NCBI GenBank assembly: GCA_023416175.1
Contig: JAEZIE010000188.1
Location: forward strand, 1-11,952
Reading direction: 5' to 3'
Source of the DNA: Bacillota bacterium
GTDB lineage: Bacteria; Bacillota; Clostridia; Christensenellales; CAG-138
DNA length: 11,952 nucleotides
Shown here: one piece after another, positions 1 through 5,240 of the stretch
How positions within the stretch are numbered: position 1 is the first letter of the stretch
How the letters are laid out: every line of letters starts with the position of its first letter
Position numbers and translations under genes: made by a program
Notes under the pieces: generated by a model
The model's database searches: none
The model's input: only the letters and a program-made list of their open reading frames with translations
Told to the model about the DNA's origin: nothing

Positions 1-75
1 TGGCTCCCCAGGCAGGGATTGAACCTGCGACACTCCGGTTAACAGCCGGATGCTCTACCGCTGAGCTACTGAGGA
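1..75 (-). tRNA. tRNA-Asn (anticodon GTT), CCA encoded
   Basis: Read on the minus strand, this folds as a complete 75-nt tRNA. The 7-bp acceptor stem pairs TCCTCAG with CTGGGGA (one G-T pair). There is a D-arm GCTC..GAGC, an anticodon loop CTGTTAA with anticodon GTT (Asn), a T-arm with GGTTCAATC in the loop, discriminator G73, and an encoded CCA at bases 3-1. It decodes AAC/AAU codons. It ends exactly at the window edge, so I cannot tell whether other tRNA genes follow it. No terminator is visible inside the window. Confidence 0.97.
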
Positions 76-89
76 ACGGCTCGCAAACC

Positions 90-119
90 ATATTACCGCA
101 GCTATATAGGTTATCGCAA
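90..119 (-). promoter_or_regulatory. Possible promoter of the tRNA-Asn gene
   Basis: On the minus strand a TTGCGA box (114-119) and a TAATAT box (90-95) are separated by 18 bases. They lie 14 bases before the tRNA 5' end. The boxes are imperfect, so this is a sigma-A-like candidate only. The rest of the stretch between the tRNA and the decarboxylase gene is AT-rich and I see no gene in it. Confidence 0.4.
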
Positions 120-215
120 CATCAACTCTTTTTGAATTATGAACTTTATCCCTTCCAAGCAGATAAAATCTCCTAAATGCTCGCTCTTACGCTCGCGTTT
201 AATTTTTGTATTTGG

Positions 216-243
216 TTGACGGTAAGTCAAGCCTTGTTATATC
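216..243 (+). promoter_or_regulatory. Probable sigma-A promoter of the decarboxylase-HAD-holB-ricT operon
   Basis: A -35 box TTGACG (216-221) is followed after 16 bases by an extended -10, TGT plus TATATC (235-243). Transcription would start near 250 and leave a leader of about 75 nt before the start codon at 326. The -35 box lies in a small inverted repeat, TTGAC-N5-GTCAA (216-230), which could be an operator. This is the only good promoter I see upstream of the four-gene operon. Confidence 0.55.
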
Positions 244-325
244 ATAAAAGCGTCGGAACGATGAAAAGACCGTGCAAATCTTAGAAAAGCCAATGTTGAA
301 ACGGCGCGGCAAAGAAAGGGAGCAT

Positions 326-1717
326 ATGCAAAAGCCTTCGCGTTTACCGGATGCACTTGGCGCATATGCGCAAGGGCAGGTGGCGCGTTTCCATATGCCC
401 GGCCATAAAGGCCGGGGAATGGCGGGCTTTATGCGGCCCGAACTTGCCCAGTGGGATATTACGGAGCTCTCTTTTTCAGATAACCTGCACAATCCCTCCG
501 GCATTATCGCGGAAGCGCAGCGCGCCTATGCGCAGCAATACGGCGCAAGCCATACGTTTTTTTTGGTAAACGGCGCGACGGCGGGAATACTCGCTATGCT
601 TTTATCCCTGCCGCAGGGGGCGCGTGTTCTGTTAAGTAGGGACTGCCACCGCTCCGCCATTTCCGGCGTTGCGCTTGCCGGGCATGCGTGCTGCTTTGTA
701 CAGCCCGCCTATGAGAGAAAATTCGGTCTGTGGGGATGCGTCACGCCGGAGGCGCTGGAGCTGGCGCTTAATGAAGAGCCTGCCGACGCCGTGTTTGTGA
801 CCTCGCCCAATTATTACGGGTTATGCGCGGATATTCCAGCGCTTGCCCGTGTTGCGCACGCGCATGGTGCGCTATTGTTTGTGGACGCCGCGCATGGCGC
901 GCATTTTCCGTTTTCAGAGGCGCTGCCACCGACGCCCGCTGGCCATGCGGACGCATGGGTCAACAGCGCGCATAAAACGATGAACGCCTTGGGTCAGGCG
1001 GCAATGCTGCATGTGGGCAAAAGCATGCAGCTGCATGACGTACAGCAAGCGCTTTCCCTGGTCCAAACGAGCTCGCCCTCATACCTGCTGCTAGCGTCGC
1101 TGGATTGGGCACTCTATACCGCAAACCATTCCCGCGGCTGGACGCAGGCCGTCAACGTCTGCCATACGCTTGCAACAAGCATAGACGGCCTGTTGGGCCT
1201 TTCCATATTGCCGCAGTCCGTGATTGGCTCGGCGGGGATCGCGCATATCGATCCCACCCGCGTGACCGTGGACGTAAGCGGGCGCGGCATTACGGGGTTT
1301 GTGGCGCGGCGCGCGCTGGAGGAGCGGAATGTCTATGTGGAGCTTTCGGATGTACGCCGCGTAACGTGCATCTGTACGCCCACCGATGATCCCGTGTGGT
1401 ATGAAATGCTTTTGGATGGCCTGTGTACGCTTCCGTATGGAACGGAGCTTCCGCCGCAAATGCCCGCGGAGTATCCGGGGTTTGAGCGGGTCATGCCGGT
1501 GCGCGAGGCCGTTCGCGCACAAAAAGAAGCGCTTCCCCTTGCCGCCTGCGTAGGGAGGGTGGCTGCGGATTCCGTGGGCGTATATCCGCCCGGCATCCCG
1601 CTGTGGACGCCCGGGGAGCGCATCACGGAGGAAGCCGTGGCGTTTTTACAGTCTCAGCAGGCACTGGGCGCGGAATTGTTCGGCGCGCAGGAACATGCAA
1701 TCGTCGTGCGGGGGTAA
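326..1717 (+). CDS. yaaO: Orn/Lys/Arg decarboxylase family PLP enzyme (YaaO-like)
   Basis: This is a fold-type I PLP-dependent amino-acid decarboxylase of the Orn/Lys/Arg family, which makes polyamines or diamines (putrescine, cadaverine or agmatine) in the cytoplasm. Family motifs are visible: FHMPGHKG at residues 22-29, the PLP-ring Asp187 in VDAAHGAHF, and the Schiff-base Lys217 in SAHKTMNALGQ. With the ATG at 326 it is 463 residues, close to the short Gram-positive YaaO form and much shorter than the large enterobacterial enzymes with their N-terminal wing domain. I chose 326 because AAAGGGAG (315-322) lies just upstream and the conserved domain starts soon after. The frame stays open back to a GTG at 272, but that would sit close to the transcription start. 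It is the first gene of an operon with HAD phosphatase, holB and ricT, matching the Bacillus yaaO-holB-yaaT neighbourhood. The substrate cannot be assigned from sequence. Confidence 0.9.
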   Translation: MQKPSRLPDALGAYAQGQVARFHMPGHKGRGMAGFMRPELAQWDITELSFSDNLHNPSGIIAEAQRAYAQQYGASHTFFLVNGATAGILAMLLSLPQGARVLLSRDCHRSAISGVALAGHACCFVQPAYERKFGLWGCVTPEALELALNEEPADAVFVTSPNYYGLCADIPALARVAHAHGALLFVDAAHGAHFPFSEALPPTPAGHADAWVNSAHKTMNALGQAAMLHVGKSMQLHDVQQALSLVQTSSPSYLLLASLDWALYTANHSRGWTQAVNVCHTLATSIDGLLGLSILPQSVIGSAGIAHIDPTRVTVDVSGRGITGFVARRALEERNVYVELSDVRRVTCICTPTDDPVWYEMLLDGLCTLPYGTELPPQMPAEYPGFERVMPVREAVRAQKEALPLAACVGRVAADSVGVYPPGIPLWTPGERITEEAVAFLQSQQALGAELFGAQEHAIVVRG

Positions 1718-1750
1718 CCCGCACGTCAAATATTATTTTAGGAGATTTAT

Positions 1751-2404
1751 ATGGCAAAGTATCAGGCGGTCATATTCGATTTTGACGGCACGCTGGTGGA
1801 CAGCGGCCCGGGTATCGTACTTACGCTTCAGCTGATGTTGCAGGAAATGGGGCATGCCCCAATGCCTGAGGCGCAGCTGCGTGCGTGCGTGGGACCGCCC
1901 ATCCATAAGTTCTTCCCGGAAGTGTTCGGCTTTGACGAGAAAACGCTTGATCACGCAATTGCAGTGTACCGCAGGATATTCGCTGAGAAAGCCGTCCCAA
2001 TGCTGCAGGCGTATCCGGGCGTCAAGGAAATGCTTGCGGCCGTGCAAAAGGCCGGAATGTACACAGGCGTTGCTACCTGCAAATTGCAGCATACCTGCGA
2101 GGAACAGGCAGAGATGTTGGACTTGCTGCCGCATCTTGATTTTATCAGCGGTGCGGACCCGGAAAAGAGTCTGCTGGAAAAAGAGGATATCATGCAGGCG
2201 CTCTTAGACAGGACAGGCTTTGACCCCGCCCGCTGCGTGATGGTGGGCGACCGGATGTATGATATGATTGGCGCGGATGCGGTTCATATGCCCGCCATCG
2301 GCGTGCTCTACGGTTTTGGCTCGGAAGAGGAGCTTTCGGCTTACAATCCGCTCCATCTTGCAAAGAGCGTGGAGGAACTCCAGGCCCTGCTCCTAGACGA
2401 TTAA
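1751..2404 (+). CDS. HAD-superfamily hydrolase, phosphoglycolate-phosphatase-like
   Basis: This 217-residue cytoplasmic HAD hydrolase of the Gph/PpaX-like subfamily probably removes phosphate from a small phosphorylated metabolite. Motif I is DFDGTLVDS with nucleophile Asp10 and acid/base Asp12. A helical cap (about 18-85) follows, which is the usual subclass IA layout. Motif II is VATCK with Thr109. The motif III Lys is probably Lys144, and motif IV is VGDRMYD with Asp167 and Asp171 for Mg2+. All catalytic residues are present, so it should be active. AGGAG (1740-1744) precedes the ATG by 6 bases. It starts 33 bp after the decarboxylase and ends 10 bp before holB with no terminator between, so it is co-transcribed. 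It lies where Bacillus has tmk-yaaQ-yaaR. Substrates such as phosphoglycolate, pyrophosphate or nucleotides are possible but cannot be distinguished. Confidence 0.9.
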   Translation: MAKYQAVIFDFDGTLVDSGPGIVLTLQLMLQEMGHAPMPEAQLRACVGPPIHKFFPEVFGFDEKTLDHAIAVYRRIFAEKAVPMLQAYPGVKEMLAAVQKAGMYTGVATCKLQHTCEEQAEMLDLLPHLDFISGADPEKSLLEKEDIMQALLDRTGFDPARCVMVGDRMYDMIGADAVHMPAIGVLYGFGSEEELSAYNPLHLAKSVEELQALLLDD

Positions 2405-2414
2405 AGGAGTAAAT

Positions 2415-3368
2415 ATGTCCAATGAGCTGACTGCCAAACGGTTGAACGAGGCCATCAAGAATGGGCACATTCCGCACGCTATCCTGCTCACAGGGCCGGA
2501 GGGCAGCGCGTATGCGGCCTTGGCCCGGCAGGCGGCAGCGGCCCATCTTGGGCTTTATCATGAGGATGCGCTTAGTAGCTGCCCGGATTATTATGTGCTG
2601 GGTCCCAAGGCGGTTCCCATCGACACGCTTCGGGCCCTACAGGCGGAGCTTGGGGCGCGTTCCGTTTCCGGCAGGCGCGCCGTGGTATTCTTAGATGCGC
2701 ACAACATGTCCGAAACCACGCAGAACGCGCTGCTAAAGACGCTGGAGGAACCTCCTCATGGCGCCCTGCTGCTGCTTACTGGGCTTGAGGCCGGGCTATT
2801 GCCCACCATCCGCTCACGCTGCGTAGCCGTGCGCCTGGGCGCGGAGCCGGAGGATGCGCTGGTTACCGCGTTTGTGCAAAAGGGCGCTTCTGAGAAAGCG
2901 GCCCGCCTTGCTGTCAGGCTTTCAAACGGCGCTTCCGTGCTGGCCGAAGAACTCTGTTCCGAGGCGCACATGGCGTTTGTACCGCAGGCGGTGCGGCTTT
3001 TTTATGAGGCGATTACGGCCTCCCTGCCGCCTTACGGAGCCGTTGGGGAGCTGTTGAACGCTTTGGTTGCCCCGCCGGAAGAAAAACGCACCGCTACGGA
3101 AGAAAAGCGCCAGACCGCGCGTTACTGCCTGCGGATCATGGAGGCGCTCGCGCACGACATGCTGCGCATCCGGATTGGTCTTTTACCGCTCGCCTTCACG
3201 GACGAGGCGCAAAAGCTTTCGAAATCGGCCCAACGCTTTACAATTAAGCAGATTCAGGATATGATTGATTTGATATTGTCGGCCCAAGTGCGAATACTTG
3301 CGGCACATCCGTCCTTGACGATGGACGCGCTCGTGACCGGTCTTGGCGGCATTTCATGCAACAAATAG
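2415..3368 (+). CDS. holB: DNA polymerase III delta' subunit
   Basis: This 317-residue AAA+ clamp-loader subunit works with the delta and tau subunits to load the beta sliding clamp at primer ends. Family features are HAILLTGPEGS at 21-31 (the P-loop region), AVVFLDAHNMS at 89-99 (Walker B region), NALLKTLEEPP at 104-114, and LLPTIRSRC at 128-136 with the SRC motif that acts in trans on a neighbouring subunit. The P-loop is degenerate: the expected GK is AY (32-33), so ATP binding is unlikely. The four-Cys zinc module usually found after the P-loop is absent, with only Cys56 in that stretch. Both changes fit a structural subunit, since E. coli delta' also does not hydrolyse ATP. AAAGGAG (2402-2408) lies 6 bases before the ATG. 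The gene order holB then ricT is conserved in Bacillota and supports the call. Confidence 0.92.
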   Translation: MSNELTAKRLNEAIKNGHIPHAILLTGPEGSAYAALARQAAAAHLGLYHEDALSSCPDYYVLGPKAVPIDTLRALQAELGARSVSGRRAVVFLDAHNMSETTQNALLKTLEEPPHGALLLLTGLEAGLLPTIRSRCVAVRLGAEPEDALVTAFVQKGASEKAARLAVRLSNGASVLAEELCSEAHMAFVPQAVRLFYEAITASLPPYGAVGELLNALVAPPEEKRTATEEKRQTARYCLRIMEALAHDMLRIRIGLLPLAFTDEAQKLSKSAQRFTIKQIQDMIDLILSAQVRILAAHPSLTMDALVTGLGGISCNK

Positions 3369-3398
3369 GGCGTTCACTTTGAAAGGCTTTGATAACAT

Positions 3399-4724
3399 AT
3401 GACAAAAAGGGTAATCGGCGTCCGTTTTCGGAAATCTGGGCGCATGTATTATTTTGATCCGGGCGAGCTTTCTATTAGCGAAGGAGACGGCGTGGTGGTG
3501 GAAACCTCCCGCGGCGTGGAATATGGCGACGTAGTGCTTTCCCCGCGTGAAGTTCCGGAAGAGCAGATCGTGGCCCCTCTTAAGGAGGTCATGCGCGTCG
3601 CCACCCCGGAGGATAAGGAAATTCATGAACGCAACCTCCAGCTGGAGCAGGAGGCATTCTCTGTCTGCCAGGAAAAGATCACACAGCATACGCTGGATAT
3701 GAAGCTGGTGGATGTGGAATACACGTTCAACGGCAGCAAAATCACATTCTTCTTCACATCCGAAGGGCGCGTGGATTTCCGCGAACTTGTAAAAGATCTT
3801 GCGTTTGTATTCAAGACCCGTATCGAATTAAGGCAAATCGGCGTACGGGATGAAGCGAAGATGCTCGGCGGCCTAGGCTCCTGCGGCCTGCCGGTCTGCT
3901 GCAAGACCTTCCTGGCTGATTTTCAGCCGGTCTCCATCAAGATGGCCAAAGAGCAGAAGCTTAGCTTAAGCCCCACCAAGATCTCAGGTCTGTGCGGGCG
4001 GCTGATGTGCTGCCTTAAATACGAGCAGGACGCGTATGAGAGCATGCGCAAGCTCATGCCGCGTGTTGGCAAGGATGTTATTACGCCCGACGGACGGGGC
4101 ATTGTGATCGACAACAACGTGATTACCGAAAAGACCAAGGTGCGCATTACCATGCCGGATGGCACACCCGACCTTCGTGAGTACCATTTTTCCGTGGTGC
4201 GCAAGCCCGGAACGCCGGAGGAAGAGGAAGCCGTGCGTTTAGAGCTTGTGGCCCACGCCAAAGCGCGCGAAACGGAAGAGGAGCCCCAAGAAGAGGAATT
4301 TCGCTTTGTAACCGGGCATACGCCGGAAACAAAGCCTTCCATGCCGGAAAAGCCGCAGCAGGAACCCAACCCCGCGCCAAGGCAGCAGGATGGTTTCCGT
4401 CAACAGCCCAGGCATAATAAGCCCCGGCGCGAAGATCAGCCCCGGCAGGACCGTCCCGGGCAGGAGAAAAATCAGCAGGGCGAAAAGCCCCGGCCACAGG
4501 GAGGGCAGCGTCCGCAACATAACGCCCAGCCGCGACCGCAGCAAAGCGCCCAATCCCGACCGCAACAAAGCGCCCAGCCGCGGCCGCAGCAACAAAAGCA
4601 GCCCCGCCCGCAGCAGCAGGAGGAAGGTAATGCGGAAGGCCAGCAGCAAAAGCCTCGCAATCATAGGGGCAACCGGAACCGCCGCAGAAAGCATACAAAC
4701 ACCCCGCCTCCTGCGGAAGTGTAA
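3399..4724 (+). CDS. ricT: PSP1-domain protein RicT/YaaT with a long Gln/Pro/Arg-rich tail
   Basis: The first 275 or so residues match the PSP1/YaaT family, named for stage 0 sporulation protein YaaT. In Bacillus RicT joins RicA and RicF in a [4Fe-4S] complex that works with RNase Y in mRNA maturation and affects sporulation, competence and biofilms. The diagnostic blocks are MLGGLGSCGLPVCCKTF (155-171) and LSPTKISGLCGRLMCCLKYE (190-209). They contain Cys162, 167, 168, 199, 204 and 205, so the cluster ligands appear intact. Bacillus RicT ends near residue 275, but this protein runs to 441. An acidic stretch (about 272-300) is followed by a Gln/Pro/Arg-rich region with 8-residue repeats (371-407) and a basic C-terminus RGNRNRRRK. 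The tail looks disordered and could bind RNA. GAAAGG (3381-3386) lies 12 bases before the ATG, a long spacing, but no better start is present. It is the last gene of the operon. Confidence 0.92.
   Translation: MTKRVIGVRFRKSGRMYYFDPGELSISEGDGVVVETSRGVEYGDVVLSPREVPEEQIVAPLKEVMRVATPEDKEIHERNLQLEQEAFSVCQEKITQHTLDMKLVDVEYTFNGSKITFFFTSEGRVDFRELVKDLAFVFKTRIELRQIGVRDEAKMLGGLGSCGLPVCCKTFLADFQPVSIKMAKEQKLSLSPTKISGLCGRLMCCLKYEQDAYESMRKLMPRVGKDVITPDGRGIVIDNNVITEKTKVRITMPDGTPDLREYHFSVVRKPGTPEEEEAVRLELVAHAKARETEEEPQEEEFRFVTGHTPETKPSMPEKPQQEPNPAPRQQDGFRQQPRHNKPRREDQPRQDRPGQEKNQQGEKPRPQGGQRPQHNAQPRPQQSAQSRPQQSAQPRPQQQKQPRPQQQEEGNAEGQQQKPRNHRGNRNRRRKHTNTPPPAEV
4509..4619 (+). repeat. In-frame 24-bp tandem repeat coding RPQQSAQP-type octapeptides
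   Basis: Four full 24-bp units and one partial unit begin at 4509, 4533, 4557, 4581 and 4605. They encode RPQHNAQP, RPQQSAQS, RPQQSAQP, RPQQQKQP and RPQQQ inside the RicT tail. The second and third units are nearly identical in DNA, while the outer ones have diverged, which fits growth by slippage followed by drift. Because the unit is a multiple of three, copy-number changes would keep the reading frame. Confidence 0.85.
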
Positions 4725-4732
4725 GACGGTGC

Positions 4733-4752
4733 GTTCCTGCAAATGCAGGAAC
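4733..4752 (+). other. Perfect 8-bp hairpin after ricT, no T-run
   Basis: GTTCCTGC and GCAGGAAC form a perfect 8-bp stem around an AAAT loop, starting 8 bases after the ricT stop codon. The next bases are TGATAGGGAA, so it lacks the U-tract of an intrinsic terminator. It could stabilise the 3' end of the transcript or be a processing or protein site. Confidence 0.6.
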
Positions 4753-4778
4753 TGATAGGGAATATCTGTAAAACGAAC

Positions 4779-4810
4779 GCGCGGTCATGAGATTGACCGC
4801 GCTGTCTTTA
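4779..4810 (+). terminator. Intrinsic terminator of the decarboxylase-HAD-holB-ricT operon
   Basis: A 9-bp GC-rich stem (GCGCGGTCA at 4779-4787 pairing with TGACCGCGC at 4794-4802) has a 6-base loop and is followed by TGTCTTTA. The stem is strong and the U-tract is interrupted but adequate. It lies 54 bp after the ricT stop codon. Confidence 0.7.
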
Positions 4811-4943
4811 TGTAGGTATATACATAGAAAGTACCATATTATCCGTTGTTTTTGTGGGTTATATGCATTATGAGAAGAACGCATGTCAGCGGGCAAGGGT
4901 TATCTAACGCAACAAATGAAGGTGCTGTGTTACATTTTGTACA

Positions 4944-4971
4944 TTGCATTTTGACATATGCATGTTACAAT
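4944..4971 (+). promoter_or_regulatory. Ferredoxin promoter with extended -10
   Basis: An extended -10, TGT plus TACAAT (4963-4971), has a weak -35 TTGCAT (4944-4949) 16 bases upstream. Transcription would start near 4978, leaving a leader of about 22 nt. An inverted repeat TGCAT-N8-ATGCA (4945-4949, 4958-4962) covers the promoter spacer and might be an operator. The rest of the region from 4811 has an AT-rich inverted repeat TATGTA-N6-TACATA (4809-4826) and no gene that I can see. Confidence 0.55.
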
Positions 4972-5000
4972 AGAACCAAATGATATGGAGGTAACGAACA

Positions 5001-5171
5001 ATGGCATATGTAATTAATGAAGAATGCATCAGCTGCGGCGCTTGCGAAAGCGAATGCGCGGTCAACGCTATTTCCCAGGGTGACAGCATTTATGTCATCG
5101 ACGCCGATGCTTGCATCGATTGTGGTGCCTGCGCGAGCGTATGCCCGGTTGGCGCGCCCAACCCCGCCTAA
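5001..5171 (+). CDS. 2[4Fe-4S] clostridial-type ferredoxin
   Basis: This complete 56-residue ferredoxin is a soluble, low-potential one-electron carrier of the type used by pyruvate:ferredoxin oxidoreductase, hydrogenases and related enzymes in anaerobes. The two cluster motifs are Cys9, 12, 15 and 19 (CISCGACESEC) and Cys38, 41, 44 and 48 (CIDCGACASVC). In this fold the last Cys of each motif joins the cluster formed by the other three. The second motif has the usual Pro after its last Cys, while the first has Ala20 instead. The two halves show the pseudo-symmetry of the family. GGAGG (4987-4991) lies 9 bases before the ATG. It stands alone between its own promoter and terminator, as expected for an abundant general electron carrier. 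Confidence 0.96.
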   Translation: MAYVINEECISCGACESECAVNAISQGDSIYVIDADACIDCGACASVCPVGAPNPA

Positions 5172-5197
5172 GAAATCAACCAAGATTGTATGACAAA

Positions 5198-5232
5198 GGC
5201 CCGCGTTTCTAAATAAGAAATACGGGTCTTTT
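5198..5232 (+). terminator. Terminator between convergent ferredoxin and C45-like genes, probably bidirectional
   Basis: A 12-bp stem with one mismatch (GGCCCGCGTTTC at 5198-5209 with GAAATACGGGTC at 5217-5228) encloses a 7-base loop and is followed by TTTT on the plus strand. AAA just to the left gives TTT on the minus strand. It lies 26 bp after the ferredoxin stop codon and 8 bp beyond the end of the minus-strand gene, so it can serve both. Confidence 0.75.
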
Positions 5233-5240
5233 GTTAGCTT

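Noticed and set aside
1..75. tRNA as an integration site for a mobile element
   Set aside because: tRNA 3' ends are common attachment sites, but I see no repeat of the tRNA 3' end and no integrase in the window, and the 3' end faces out of the window.
272..325. GTG start at 272 for the decarboxylase
   Set aside because: It would add 18 residues, KRRGK-rich and outside the family domain, with no ribosome binding site. The ATG at 326 has AAAGGGAG in front.
4733..4752. First hairpin after ricT as the operon terminator
   Set aside because: It has no U-tract. The hairpin at 4779-4802 with its TGTCTTTA tail fits better.
4147..4896. Long open frame of 249 codons on the minus strand opposite the ricT tail and beyond
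   Set aside because: It lies antisense to ricT, runs across the operon terminator and has Ala/Pro/Leu-rich low-complexity sequence forced by the repeat DNA. It shows no family motif or ribosome binding site.
4951..4971. TTGACA at 4951-4956 as the -35 of the ferredoxin promoter
   Set aside because: It is a perfect -35 hexamer, but only 9 bases separate it from TACAAT. I see no -10 at 16-18 bases downstream.
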